DNA of 64,000 bases. Source: Erythrobacter mangrovi. GTDB taxonomy: Bacteria > Pseudomonadota > Alphaproteobacteria > Sphingomonadales > Sphingomonadaceae. The notes beneath the pieces are model-generated. The model was given only the letters and a program-made list of their open reading frames with translations, ran no database searches and had not been told where the DNA came from. A program made the position numbers and the translations under genes. Of the stretch, positions 17,387-25,674 are shown piece by piece (the stretch's first letter is position 1; each line of letters opens with the position of its first letter). Where the stretch lies: NCBI RefSeq assembly GCF_013260645.1, contig NZ_CP053921.1:2715289-2779288 (forward strand). The letters run 5' to 3'.

Positions 17387-18186
17387 GCGCGCGCCAGCTC
17401 CCCACCCGCATGGTTGCCAAGGTCTGGGGCCGCGATCACCTGCCCCCGCCGTTCAGCGCCCCGGCGGGGGAGCGCATCGGCGAGATCTGGTTCGAGCCTC
17501 CGCCCGAACTGCCGCAGGTGCTGGTCAAATATCTGTTCACCTCCGAAAAGCTTTCGGTGCAGGTGCATCCTTCCGACAGCCAGGCCCTGCCGGGCGAGGC
17601 GGGTAAGGAGGAATGCTGGCTGGTGCTGGCAGCGGAGCCGGATGCATGCCTCGCGATCGGGTTCGAACGCGAAGTAAGCCAGCAGGAAATTGCCGCGGCT
17701 GCCCGGGACGGCACGATCGAACAACTGCTCACCTGGCATCCGGCGCGCGCAGGTGACCTGTTCTACCTGCCTGCAGGCACGGTCCATGCGATCGGGCCGG
17801 GTCTTTCGCTGGTCGAGGTGCAGCAGAACAGCGATACTACCTTCCGCCTGTATGATTATGGTCGTCCCCGCGAACTGCACCTCGAACGCGGCTTGGAGGT
17901 TGCGCAGGGTGTGCCTTACCCGGCCGAACATCGCACCAGCGTGGAGGAACGCGGCCAACTGCTGGTCGATGGTCCGCACTTCCGGCTCGATCGGGTCGAA
18001 GGCGTACCCGACGCGGCGACCCGCGCCGCCTATTCGGGCGCGCTGTTGGCGCTACCGCTGGCGGGCGAAGTGCTGGGTAGCGACGGCTCCGCGCGTGCCG
18101 CAGCGGGCGAATGCCTCTATGCGCCCAACCTCGACGCGCTCGATTTCACGCGCGCCGAAGTGACCTTGCTGGTGCGGAGTTTCTGA
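17383..18186 (+). CDS. manA: Mannose-6-phosphate isomerase, class I
   Basis: The start is GTG 17383, overlapping the manC stop (GTGA); a start further upstream would lie inside manC. The 267-residue cupin has the zinc-site sequence SVQVHPSDSQALPGEAGKEE and the downstream LPAGTVHAIGPGLSLVEVQQ typical of type I isomerases in their short bacterial form. It interconverts fructose-6-phosphate and mannose-6-phosphate, feeding manC. The next glycosyltransferase gene starts directly after its stop, so the three genes probably form one operon supplying and using mannose. Confidence 0.9.
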   Translation: MSARQLPTRMVAKVWGRDHLPPPFSAPAGERIGEIWFEPPPELPQVLVKYLFTSEKLSVQVHPSDSQALPGEAGKEECWLVLAAEPDACLAIGFEREVSQQEIAAAARDGTIEQLLTWHPARAGDLFYLPAGTVHAIGPGLSLVEVQQNSDTTFRLYDYGRPRELHLERGLEVAQGVPYPAEHRTSVEERGQLLVDGPHFRLDRVEGVPDAATRAAYSGALLALPLAGEVLGSDGSARAAAGECLYAPNLDALDFTRAEVTLLVRSF

Positions 18187-19377
18187 TTGGTTTTGGCCGT
18201 GAAAGACAATGATGCACCACTCTTGCTTGACGTCTCGCGAATGGTGTGGCGCCGCTGGGCAGGCACTCGCGCGACCGGGATCGATCGCATCTGCCAGGCC
18301 TGGATAGAGCATTATGGCCCGCGTGCGCAGGCGGTCATCATTCACCGCCATGGTCAGGCCATCCTGCCGTTTCAAACCTCTCAGAAGCTATTCAGGCTGC
18401 TGACCTTGCCCGAGCGGGCACGCAGTGACGTGGTGCGCTTTCGTATGGCACTGGGTGCACTCGCAGTCCGGCGGGGGGCGCATTTGCGCGATCGGCTCGA
18501 TGGGCGGGGGCGGTTCTGGCTCAACCCGGGACACACCGGGCTCGACAGGTTGGGGCTGGCCGAGTGGGTACGGCGGCGAAACCTGCGGCCCATCCATCTA
18601 ATTCATGACCTGATTCCCATCACTCATCCGCAATTCTGTCGCGAAGGCGAAGATGAACGCCATCGACGCCGAATGCGGACTGCTCTCGACACCGCGAGCG
18701 GCGTCATTGCCAATAGCGCGCACACGCTCGACACTTTGCGAGAGTTCGCCGCGGTCGAGGGTCGAACGCTGCCTCCGGCTACGGTCGCGTGGCCGGGCAC
18801 GCCCGCGCTTCCATCCCTGCCGCCGCAACCGGATGGCGAGCCTACATTTGTGATCCTGGGCACCATCGAGGGGCGCAAGAACCACGCCCTGCTCCTGGCA
18901 GTATGGCGGCAGCTGCTTGGTGACGAGAGTATTGCGACCAAACCTCGCCTCCTCATTGTTGGCCGCCGCGGCTGGCAAGCCGACGAGGTATTTGCAGAGC
19001 TCGACAGCGGAGCTTTCGGCGACTCCGTCGTTGAACTGGGGCCGCTCGATGACGATCGCCTGGCCGACGTGCTTTCGAGGTCGAGGGCTCTCCTATTTCC
19101 CAGCGTTACAGAGGGTTATGGTATCCCCCTGGTGGAAGCACTCGCTGCCAAGGTCCCGGTGATTGCGAACGATCTCCCCGTCTTTCGCGAGATTGGTCAA
19201 GGCGTGCCAGAACTCTTGCCCGTCGACGACCTTGCGGCGTGGCAGGATGCCATTCGCGATTACGCCAAGGACCAGAGCCCCCGCCGTTCAGCGCAGGTGT
19301 CGCGCATAGAAGGGTTTCGTGCCCCGGATTGGCCGGAGCATTTTGCGCAAATCGACGCACTGCTAGAAACGCTGTGA
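18187..19377 (+). CDS. Family 4 glycosyltransferase
   Basis: A 396-residue protein whose start could be TTG 18187 or GTG 18199; no clear ribosome-binding site decides. The N-terminal domain contains RATGIDRICQAW and LIHDLIPITHPQFC. The C-terminal GT-B domain has FVILGTIEGRKNHALLLAVW, ALLFPSVTEGYGIPLVEALA and PVIANDLPVFREI, the E-x7-E nucleotide-sugar site of GT4 enzymes. It follows manC-manA with no gap, so a GDP-mannose donor is a reasonable inference, with dTDP-rhamnose possible. It is probably cytoplasmic or membrane-associated; no transmembrane segment is seen. Confidence 0.88.
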   Translation: MVLAVKDNDAPLLLDVSRMVWRRWAGTRATGIDRICQAWIEHYGPRAQAVIIHRHGQAILPFQTSQKLFRLLTLPERARSDVVRFRMALGALAVRRGAHLRDRLDGRGRFWLNPGHTGLDRLGLAEWVRRRNLRPIHLIHDLIPITHPQFCREGEDERHRRRMRTALDTASGVIANSAHTLDTLREFAAVEGRTLPPATVAWPGTPALPSLPPQPDGEPTFVILGTIEGRKNHALLLAVWRQLLGDESIATKPRLLIVGRRGWQADEVFAELDSGAFGDSVVELGPLDDDRLADVLSRSRALLFPSVTEGYGIPLVEALAAKVPVIANDLPVFREIGQGVPELLPVDDLAAWQDAIRDYAKDQSPRRSAQVSRIEGFRAPDWPEHFAQIDALLETL

Positions 19378-19541
19378 CGACGCAGCCGACCGCCCGTAGC
19401 GCCGTCAGGGTGGAACCGGCGGATCGGTCGATATTCTACATCATCAATGCGACGCCTCTTGTGGGCACCATTTCTTCTTCCGCTGACGCTTCCGGTCCGC
19501 GGGTGAGTCCGGTCTGCCATGCGAGTGCCTCGCTTGCGTGA
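19374..19541 (+). other. Short overlapping ORF, possible truncated glycosyltransferase-locus gene
   Basis: A GTG at 19374 overlaps the preceding stop in the GTGA manner used throughout this operon and opens 55 codons (MTTQPTARSAVRVEPADRSI). No family is recognised, and the frame ends at 19541 just before fumC. The coupling suggests it was the start of a further polysaccharide gene whose body has been lost where the locus meets the conserved chromosome. It could equally be a chance frame. Confidence 0.3.
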
Positions 19542-19614
19542 GTGGCGAGTTTCGCGCGCAACTCCTACAAGGGTCTGATCGCACCAGACCCAGGCAGTTC
19601 TTGCAGGCAGGCCC

Positions 19615-21000
19615 ATGAGTGACACGCGCACCGAAATCGACACTATCGGACCGATCAATGTTCCGGCGGAGGCCTATTGGGGCGCGCAGACGCAGCGCAG
19701 CCTGCAGAATTTTCCCTTCCCAGCGCACCAGCGCATGCCGATCCAGATCATTCACGCACAGGCGGCGGTGAAACAGGCCGCGGCACGGGTTAATCGGAAA
19801 CATGGCCTCGATGCGAAGCTGGCCGATGCGATAGAGGCGGCGGCGAAGGCGGTGCGTGCTGGCGAGTATGACGACCAGTTCCCGCTCACCATCTTCCAGA
19901 CCGGCAGCGGCACGCAGACCAACATGAATGTGAACGAGGTGATCGCCGGGATCGCCAACGAGCATCTCGCCGGCACCCGCGGCGGCAAGGAGCCGGTCCA
20001 CCCCAACGACCACGTCAACAAGTCGCAAAGCTCGAACGACAGTTTTCCGACCGCGCTCCACGTCGCGGCGGTGCTGGCTTCGCGCCAGGCGCTGCTGCCC
20101 GCCATCGATACGCTCCATTCGGCGCTCGACCGCAAGGCGCGCGCCTTCGCTGGCATCGTCAAGATCGGGCGTACCCATACTCAGGACGCGACGCCCCTGA
20201 CGCTGGGGCAGGAGTTCTCCGGCTACGCGGCGCAGGTTGCCAGTTGCCGAGAGCGGATCGAGGCCTCGCTGGAGCGCGACCTCAATGTCCTCGCCATTGG
20301 CGGGACGGCGGTTGGCACCGGGCTCAACGCGCCCGAAGGCTGGCAAGGCGATATGGTTGCGGCGCTTTGCGAGATTACCGGCGAGACATTCCGGCCGGCC
20401 GACAACCTCTTCGAACAGCTCGCCGCCAAGGATGGCCTCGTTTCCTTCTCGGGTACGCTCAACACGCTCGCCGTGGCGCTGAACAAGATCGCCAATGACA
20501 TTCGCCTGCTCGCCTCCGGCCCGCGCTCCGGGCTTGGCGAACTGTCGCTTCCCGCGAATGAGCCCGGTAGTTCGATCATGCCGGGCAAGGTCAATCCGAC
20601 GCAGGTGGAGATGCTGACGATGGTCGCCGCGCAGGTGATCGGCAATCACCAGGCTACCTCGATTGGCGGAATGCAGGGCCAGTTCGAACTGAACGCCTTC
20701 ATGCCGCTGATCGGATCGAACGTGCTGCGTTCGATCGAACTGCTTGCCATTGCGATGGATAGCTTCGCGCACCGCTGCATCGAGGGGATCGAGCCGAACG
20801 AGGCGCGGATCACCGAACTGGTCGAGCGCTCGCTGATGCTGGTCACTGCGCTGGTGCCAGAGATCGGATACGACAACGCCGCGAAGATCGCCAAGCACGC
20901 GCTGAAGAATGGCCAGACGCTCAAGGAAGCAGGATTGGAACTTGGCCTGGTCGATTCCGAGACCTTCGACCGCCTCGTTCGGCCGGACGACATGGTCTAG
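19615..21000 (+). CDS. fumC: Fumarate hydratase, class II
   Basis: A 461-residue enzyme interconverting fumarate and malate in the TCA cycle. IFQTGSGTQTNMNVNEVIA, HPNDHVNKSQSSNDSFPTAL and KIGRTHTQDATPLTLGQEFS are class II landmarks, and GSSIMPGKVNPTQVEM is the fumarate-lyase signature loop with the catalytic Ser. The length is normal for the iron-independent homotetramer. It marks the return to core chromosome to the right of the polysaccharide locus. Confidence 0.97.
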   Translation: MSDTRTEIDTIGPINVPAEAYWGAQTQRSLQNFPFPAHQRMPIQIIHAQAAVKQAAARVNRKHGLDAKLADAIEAAAKAVRAGEYDDQFPLTIFQTGSGTQTNMNVNEVIAGIANEHLAGTRGGKEPVHPNDHVNKSQSSNDSFPTALHVAAVLASRQALLPAIDTLHSALDRKARAFAGIVKIGRTHTQDATPLTLGQEFSGYAAQVASCRERIEASLERDLNVLAIGGTAVGTGLNAPEGWQGDMVAALCEITGETFRPADNLFEQLAAKDGLVSFSGTLNTLAVALNKIANDIRLLASGPRSGLGELSLPANEPGSSIMPGKVNPTQVEMLTMVAAQVIGNHQATSIGGMQGQFELNAFMPLIGSNVLRSIELLAIAMDSFAHRCIEGIEPNEARITELVERSLMLVTALVPEIGYDNAAKIAKHALKNGQTLKEAGLELGLVDSETFDRLVRPDDMV

Positions 21001-21037
21001 AGACTTCCGGCGTCGGCCCTTGGGCCCTCAGGAGGCT

Positions 21038-21098
21038 GTCCGGTTTGAGCGCAGCCACCGACGAAAGCGGCCATTCCGCTAACGACCCGATTGCGGAC
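21038..21098. repeat. GTCCGN...GCGGAC repeat element, copy 1
   Basis: The right end CCGCTAACGACCCGATTGCGGAC (21076-21098) is shared with copies ending at 21806 (one base different) and 22198. The left end starts GTCCGGTTT at 21038. It lies in the fumC-downstream gap and may serve as a transcription terminator or REP-like site. Confidence 0.6.
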
Positions 21099-21194
21099 GC
21101 TTTTGTCACCCCCTTTTTCCGTGCATAAACTGTAGGGCGGTTCGATGGTTTCACTGCGGTTGCGATTATCGAGCCTTGGCAGGAGACGAGAGCC

Positions 21195-21680
21195 ATGAGT
21201 GCACAATCAAAAGTCGCTGTCTTTGTTTTTGCGATGCCACTCCTCATTGGATTTGCTTCATCTGGCATCGCCCAGGAATCCCGGTGGGGATCCCCAGATG
21301 AGGACGATGTCAAATACATGATCGCGGCCGCTGCGAAGTGGTCAGATGCACAGTGTAGCCCTCAGGAGGGCCTGCAAGACATCATTGCGGACGACTTCCA
21401 AGGCACATTTACAAGCGGCCAGCGTTTCGGAAAGGATCAAGCTATCACAACCGATCCGATCAAAGCGAGTTTGTCCCGCGAGTGCCAACTCGGCGATGTA
21501 AGGGTGCGGTTCTTTGGCGACTCCTATGCCATCGCTTATGGAGCGGAAAACCGAATACGAAAGGACGTGGAAGGCAACGAGGCATTGCGATGCCAAATCT
21601 GGACCGACACATGGCTTAAACGTGATGGGCGGTGGCAAATCATCGCTTCTCACGACACCGTTGTCACGTGTCCCCAATAA
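21195..21680 (+). CDS. Exported SnoaL/DUF4440-like small protein
   Basis: A 161-residue protein with a signal peptide over residues 1-26 (VAVFVFAMPLLIGFASSGIA, then QE). The mature part resembles the NTF2-like DUF4440/SnoaL fold: LQDIIADDFQGTFTSGQRFG near the middle and WTDTWLKRDGRWQIIASHDT near the end. These small cone-shaped domains bind ligands or catalyse simple reactions, and many have no known role. AGGAGACGAGAG just upstream of the ATG supports the start. Repeat elements flank the gene on both sides. Confidence 0.65.
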   Translation: MSAQSKVAVFVFAMPLLIGFASSGIAQESRWGSPDEDDVKYMIAAAAKWSDAQCSPQEGLQDIIADDFQGTFTSGQRFGKDQAITTDPIKASLSRECQLGDVRVRFFGDSYAIAYGAENRIRKDVEGNEALRCQIWTDTWLKRDGRWQIIASHDTVVTCPQ

Positions 21681-21685
21681 TCAAT

Positions 21686-21806
21686 GTCCGCTTTCCATCC
21701 ACAATCGGACATTCGCGCCAAGAGGCTCGCTTCTCGAAAGCCGACCGGCAGCTAAAGGGCATATCTCACCAGAAGCGGGAATTCCGCTAACGACCCGGTT
21801 GCGGAC
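21686..21806. repeat. GTCCGC...GCGGAC repeat element, copy 2
   Basis: This is the fullest copy, 121 bp, starting GTCCGCTTTCCATCCACAAT and ending CTAACGACCCGGTTGCGGAC. The outermost six bases are inverted repeats (GTCCGC/GCGGAC). An inner GTCCG...CGGAC pair at the left end (21686-21710) can form its own hairpin. It starts six bases after the stop of the exported protein gene. Confidence 0.65.
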
Positions 21807-21807
21807 A

Positions 21808-22125
21808 TTAGGACTTGGTCAGCTGCGCCACCCTTATCGCGATACTCGCAAGCAATGCGCCTATCAGGGTCCCTATGGCTGACCACATCAAGATGAGAAG
21901 GACGTAAAACAACCATTCAATGATTGGTTGAAAAGGTGGGCCTACAAATACAGGCGATGCCAAAAGGGATGAAACAGCCAAGGGCCAAACCAGTCTAGGG
22001 CGGGCCTTCCTCCTCAATGCAGCCACAATGCAAAATGCGAACGCAATTATCACGCTGAATGGCAGGAGGAGGATGATCGAAAAGTCCACTCGCTTCCAAT
22101 ACCTTAAGGAACGTCCGCTTTCCAC
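21808..22125 (-). CDS. Small hypothetical membrane protein
   Basis: Up to 105 residues with three hydrophobic segments: IILLLPFSVIIAFAFCIVAA, a middle WPLAVSSLLASPVFV, and FYVLLILMWSAIGTLIGALL. A GTG at 22125 would start inside repeat copy 3. A GTG at 22089, just before the first membrane segment, is a plausible alternative giving 93 residues. I recognise no family. It is the only minus-strand gene between fumC and panB. Confidence 0.45.
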   Translation of the reverse strand: MESGRSLRYWKRVDFSIILLLPFSVIIAFAFCIVAALRRKARPRLVWPLAVSSLLASPVFVGPPFQPIIEWLFYVLLILMWSAIGTLIGALLASIAIRVAQLTKS

Positions 22126-22198
22126 CCATCTGACGACGGTTTCACCGAGCTAGCAATGTGCCAAGAGCGGTCGGGCTGCTAACGACCCGATTGCGGAC
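22113..22198. repeat. GTCCGC...GCGGAC repeat element, copy 3
   Basis: An 86-bp copy beginning GTCCGCTTTCCACCCA and ending GCTAACGACCCGATTGCGGAC. The ends match copies 1 and 2 while the interior differs in length and sequence. That pattern is expected of a non-autonomous mobile or REP-type repeat rather than a gene. Confidence 0.65.
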
Positions 22199-22225
22199 TG
22201 CGGCGAGGAAACGTATGCGCTCTCA

Positions 22226-22438
22226 ATGACAGAAAACGAAGAGCGGCTGCTCGGCAAACTCGCATTGATGTGCGAACAGTACATCGGCGGCGGCCAAGCG
22301 GAGTTTCTTGACCACGAATGTATTAGCGCAGGGGAGCGCGCAATCGAAGTCCTCGCAGAGTACGGGTTAGTTGAGGTCACGTCCGTTCGAGGCGGGAAGT
22401 GGACCGACGCTGGAAGAGCGCTCTTAGATCGCGCCTAA
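22226..22438 (+). CDS. Small hypothetical protein, 70 residues
   Basis: The ATG at 22226 opens a 70-residue acidic, helical-looking protein (MTENEERLLGKLALMCEQYI, ending KWTDAGRALLDRA). VLAEYGLVEVTSVRGGKWTD has the look of a winged-helix wing, but the protein is too short to name. It lies between repeat copies 3 and 4, and no strong ribosome-binding site is seen. Real expression is uncertain. Confidence 0.4.
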   Translation: MTENEERLLGKLALMCEQYIGGGQAEFLDHECISAGERAIEVLAEYGLVEVTSVRGGKWTDAGRALLDRA

Positions 22439-22445
22439 TAGATAT

Positions 22446-22470
22446 GTCCGCTTTCCACCCACAACCGGAC
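22446..22470. repeat. GTCCGC repeat element, copy 4 (left end only)
   Basis: GTCCGCTTTCCACCCACAAC at 22446-22465 matches the left ends of copies 2 and 3 and is followed by CGGAC, so it can form a short hairpin. The usual CTAACGACCC...GCGGAC right end is not found downstream. This copy is truncated or degenerate. Confidence 0.55.
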
Positions 22471-22588
22471 CTTCAACGATGAGTCCCGGATTCCAAAACC
22501 GGCCAGTCCGCCAGTGACCTGAAAGCTGTCCTCCTGAGTGGACGGCGCTGTCATTGAATAGCCTGCGCGAGAGCCCAAGCGCGGATAT

Positions 22589-23395
22589 TCAATAGCAGTG
22601 CTGTTGGGTCGGGAATGCCTTGCCCCTGACAGCCTCGGCATAAGCAGCCGCTGCCTCGTCAATGCGCGTGGCGAAATCGTCGAAGCGGCGGACAAACTTC
22701 GGATTGCGGTCGAACATGCCCAGCATGTCGTCGACCACGAGCACTTGCCCGTCGCATTTCACCGATGCGCCGATCCCGATCGTCGGGCAGTTGATCGCTT
22801 CCGTAATCGAGATCGCCAGCTCTTCGACCACGGCTTCCGCCACGACCGAAAAGGCACCCGCCTCGGCCACCGCAATCGCGTCGTCCATGATGCGCGAGTA
22901 ATCGAGGTTGCCCTTGCCGCGGGCGGCATAGCCGCCGAGCACATTGACCGCCTGCGGGGTCAGGCCGACATGCGCCATCACCGGAATGCCGCGCTGGGTG
23001 AGATAGCTGATGGTTTCGGCCATCGCCGTCCCGCCTTCGAGCTTGACCGCGCCGGCGCCGGTCCGATCCATGATCTGCGAGGCGGTGGCGAAGGCCTGCG
23101 CGGGGCTTTCCTCATAAGTTCCGAAGGGCAGGTCGACGACGACAAGCGCGCGGCTGGATCCGCGAACGACCGCCTCGCCATGGGCGATCATCATTTCGAG
23201 CGACGCAGGCAGGGTCGAGCCATGTCCGTAGATCACCTGCGCGACGCTGTCGCCGACCAGCAGGACATCGCAATGCCGATCGAGCAGTTCGGCCATCCGC
23301 GCCGTATAGGCGGTGAGCATGACGATCGGCTTTTCGCGCTTGCGCGCCATGATCTGGGGGGCGGTGATGCGCTTGGGCGGCTTCAGATAGGTCAT
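22589..23395 (-). CDS. panB: 3-methyl-2-oxobutanoate hydroxymethyltransferase
   Basis: Minus strand, ATG at 23395, 268 residues; upstream in-frame ATGs are rejected because the family starts about here (PPKRITAPQIMARKREKPIV). VLLVGDSVAQVIYGH carries the metal-binding Asp, GAVKLEGG the substrate site, and GIPVMAHVGLTPQAVNVLGG is diagnostic. The enzyme transfers a hydroxymethyl group from methylenetetrahydrofolate to 2-oxoisovalerate in pantothenate synthesis. It is divergent from the OsmC gene across a 259-bp gap that contains the first GAAACRATTGAAAC motif. Whether panB shares that control is unknown. Confidence 0.95.
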   Translation of the reverse strand: MTYLKPPKRITAPQIMARKREKPIVMLTAYTARMAELLDRHCDVLLVGDSVAQVIYGHGSTLPASLEMMIAHGEAVVRGSSRALVVVDLPFGTYEESPAQAFATASQIMDRTGAGAVKLEGGTAMAETISYLTQRGIPVMAHVGLTPQAVNVLGGYAARGKGNLDYSRIMDDAIAVAEAGAFSVVAEAVVEELAISITEAINCPTIGIGASVKCDGQVLVVDDMLGMFDRNPKFVRRFDDFATRIDEAAAAYAEAVRGKAFPTQQHCY

Positions 23396-23530
23396 GTCTT
23401 CACTCCGAACTGGATCGACGCTGCCTCCCGATACCCCAGCGCGGGGACCTCTAGGGTGCCCCGCCCAAATGAGCAACTCCTTGGCCGGCTGGCCCGCCAT
23501 TCCGACCTGCCACGGCGATCCCGCCTGCCC

Positions 23531-23569
23531 TGAAACGATTGAAACCCAATTGGCGGCTGTGCGGTATCC
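23531..23569 (+). promoter_or_regulatory. GAAAC direct-repeat regulatory motif, site 1 (OsmC gene)
   Basis: TGAAACGATTGAAAC at 23531-23545 is followed, after 17 bases, by GGTATCC (23563-23569). The start codon is 109 bases beyond the motif. The spacing is the same as at site 3. It is one of four such sites in this 11-kb region. Confidence 0.75.
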
Positions 23570-23654
23570 TGCAGAAACAATCGCACTCCAAAACGCCCTT
23601 CGTTCTCCCGCCGTTGTGGCCGGGAAGCACGATGGATCAATTGGAGTAGATTGC

Positions 23655-24233
23655 ATGTCCGAAGTTATGACCAAGCCCGCCCGCGTCGCCATGAACGGCG
23701 TCGACGTCCCCACTTTCATCGCCACCCTCGGCGCGGTCGACGCGCAGCGCGAAATCGCCCGCTTCACCTTCCGCGCAAATGGCCAGTGGCTGGCCGGCAC
23801 GCACAGCCGCATCGCGTTCAAGGATTTCTACGGCGCCTGCGCCGAGAACGACCACCGCCAGCCCTACACGATCGAAGGCGATCACCCCGAAGTGCTGTGC
23901 GGCACCGACAATGCCCCGACCCCGGCCGAGCTGCTGCTCGGTGCGCTTTCGGCCTGCCTCACCGCCGGCATCGGCAACATTGCCTCGATGCGCCAGGTGA
24001 AGCTGGAATCGGTCGAATGCACCGTCGAAGGCGATATCGACCTCAACGGCATCCTCGGCCTCGACCCGCAGACCCGCAACGGCTTCCAGGGCGTTCGCGT
24101 CACCGTGGCGATCAAGGGCGATGCCGATGATGAAACGCTCGAGAAGATCGTGCGCCAGTCGGTTGCCCGTTCGGCAGTGTTCGACGTGATGACCAACGGC
24201 GTTCCGGTTGCGGTTGCCGCCAAGGTCGGCTGA
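23655..24233 (+). CDS. OsmC family protein
   Basis: The start is ATG 23655 (an in-frame ATG at 23667 is possible); a frame extending further upstream overlaps the regulatory motif and is rejected. The 192-residue protein has PTPAELLLGALSACLTAGIG, which holds the second conserved Cys of OsmC proteins. The usual peroxidatic-Cys region is represented by HPEVLCGTDNAPTPAE. OsmC/Ohr-type proteins reduce organic hydroperoxides or act on related thiol chemistry with Cys pairs. Its motif-bearing promoter, a terminator after the stop, and the next motif before the following gene show it is a one-gene unit of the same regulon. Confidence 0.85.
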   Translation: MSEVMTKPARVAMNGVDVPTFIATLGAVDAQREIARFTFRANGQWLAGTHSRIAFKDFYGACAENDHRQPYTIEGDHPEVLCGTDNAPTPAELLLGALSACLTAGIGNIASMRQVKLESVECTVEGDIDLNGILGLDPQTRNGFQGVRVTVAIKGDADDETLEKIVRQSVARSAVFDVMTNGVPVAVAAKVG

Positions 24234-24267
24234 CGCCTCTCCCCCCGATACCTCTCCGTCAGCCCGG

Positions 24268-24300
24268 GCCCGTCGCACCTCGCGTGCGGCGGGCCTTCCT
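24268..24300 (+). terminator. Rho-independent terminator after the OsmC gene
   Basis: GCCCGTCGCAC (24268-24278) pairs with GTGCGGCGGGC (24284-24294) with one G-T pair and a five-base loop, followed by CTTCCTTT. It separates the OsmC gene from the next promoter motif at 24320. Confidence 0.7.
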
Positions 24301-24319
24301 TTGGCGCTGCCGCGGCGGC

Positions 24320-24367
24320 TGAAACGATTGAAACGTAATTCCGCTGCGCACGGCACACGCCCGATAC
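24320..24367 (+). promoter_or_regulatory. GAAAC direct-repeat regulatory motif, site 2 (FAD oxidoreductase operon)
   Basis: TGAAACGATTGAAAC at 24320-24334 is identical to site 1. ACGCCCGATAC follows at 24357-24367, the same 11 bases and the same spacing as at site 4. The start codon of the first gene is 78 bases beyond the motif. Confidence 0.75.
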
Positions 24368-24412
24368 ATTCGGCGGCGATAGCCGGGGGACGGAATTTAC
24401 GGAGTTTGTCCC

Positions 24413-25663
24413 ATGGCACAGTTCATCGATTGCCTGATTATCGGCGGAGGCCAGGCTGGCCTCGCGATGAGCCATTGCCTGCAGCAGGCGGGTGTCGAGA
24501 ACCTCGTGCTCGAACGGGGCTCGATCGCGCATCGCTGGACCAGCGCCCGCTGGCCATCGCTGCGCCTGCTGACGCCCGGCTGGATGACCCGCCTGCCCGG
24601 ACAGCAGCTGGCCGATGCGGCGGACGGCTTCCTGGGCGCGGGCGAGCTTGCGGCCCGGCTGCAAGGCTATGCCACCGGCCATTGCCTGCCGGTGATCGAG
24701 AATATCGACGTGCTCGCGCTAGAACCGCTGGGCGAGCGCTTTCGTGCCGTTACCTCGCGCGGGACCTGGGTTGCGCGCAGCGTGGTGATCGCCACCGGCG
24801 CCTGCGACCGCCCGCGCCTGCCGCGTTGGGGCGCACAGCTTTCGCCGGCGATCCACCAGCTCGTCTCAAGCGATTATCGCGGCGCCGATGCACTGCCGGA
24901 AGGTGGCGTGCTGGTCGTCGGGGCATCGGCAACCGGCGTCCAGCTCGCCAGCGAGATCGCGGCCTCCGGGCGCACAACCATGCTCGCCGCGGGCAGCCAT
25001 GTCCGCTCGCCGCGCCGCTATCGCGGGCGCGACCTGTTCGACTGGCTCGATGCCAGCGGCTTCCTGACCGACCCTTCGCCTGCCAATCGCACCCCGGCAC
25101 AGCTCATCGCGCAGCCTTCGATGCAGCTGGTCGGCAGCGACGACCACCGCGAGATCAGCCTTGCCGGACTTGCCGACCAGGGTGTCGCGATCGCCGGCCG
25201 CGCGATCGGCGCGCTGGGCTCGACCGTCGCATTCGCAGACGACCTGACGGCCAATATTCGCCGGGCCGAGCAACGTCGCGAAGGCCTGCTGGCGCGGATC
25301 GATGCCTATATCGCCGCCGAGAGGATCGATGCGCCGGAGGATGACGCCGCGCGCCGCCAGCACGGCGTGCTGGTCCCGTTCAGGGGCGCGGTCGACCTCA
25401 AGGCGCGCGGGATCTCCACCATCGTCTGGGCGACCGGTTACCGCCGCGATTATTCCTGGCTGCACTTCGACGCCTGCGACGCGCAGGGCGAGCTGCGCCA
25501 GGCGGGCGGCATCTGCGACATCCCCGATCTCTACGCGCTGGGCCTGCCCTTCATGCGCCACCGCGCTTCGAGCTTCATCGACGGCGTCGGCCGCGATGCC
25601 GAAGCGCTCACCCCCATCATCGCCGCCCGACTGGGCGCCACCAACAGCCTGCGGGCAGCCTGA
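24413..25663 (+). CDS. Flavin-containing monooxygenase-like FAD/NAD(P) oxidoreductase
   Basis: A 416-residue protein from ATG 24413. CLIIGGGQAGLAMSHCLQQA is the FAD-binding GxGxxG turn, and VLVVGASATGVQLASEIAAS is a second Rossmann turn for NAD(P)H. IVWATGYRRDYSWLH is the ATG motif of flavoprotein monooxygenases and related pyridine-nucleotide enzymes. The substrate is unknown. It is the first gene after regulatory site 2 and has only 11 bases to the next FAD gene. The context with OsmC, glutaredoxin and haemoglobin suggests oxidation or detoxification of a small thiol, sulfide or aldehyde, but this is inference. Confidence 0.8.
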   Translation: MAQFIDCLIIGGGQAGLAMSHCLQQAGVENLVLERGSIAHRWTSARWPSLRLLTPGWMTRLPGQQLADAADGFLGAGELAARLQGYATGHCLPVIENIDVLALEPLGERFRAVTSRGTWVARSVVIATGACDRPRLPRWGAQLSPAIHQLVSSDYRGADALPEGGVLVVGASATGVQLASEIAASGRTTMLAAGSHVRSPRRYRGRDLFDWLDASGFLTDPSPANRTPAQLIAQPSMQLVGSDDHREISLAGLADQGVAIAGRAIGALGSTVAFADDLTANIRRAEQRREGLLARIDAYIAAERIDAPEDDAARRQHGVLVPFRGAVDLKARGISTIVWATGYRRDYSWLHFDACDAQGELRQAGGICDIPDLYALGLPFMRHRASSFIDGVGRDAEALTPIIAARLGATNSLRAA

Positions 25664-25674
25664 GGAAAGCCGTC

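Noticed and set aside
19444..20898. Minus-strand open frame of about 484 codons opposite fumC
   Set aside because: It mirrors fumC codons, has no recognisable domain, and fumC motifs are unambiguous.
22035..22125. Naming the small minus-strand membrane protein by function
   Set aside because: Three hydrophobic segments are not enough to assign a family, and its start codon falls in a repeat.
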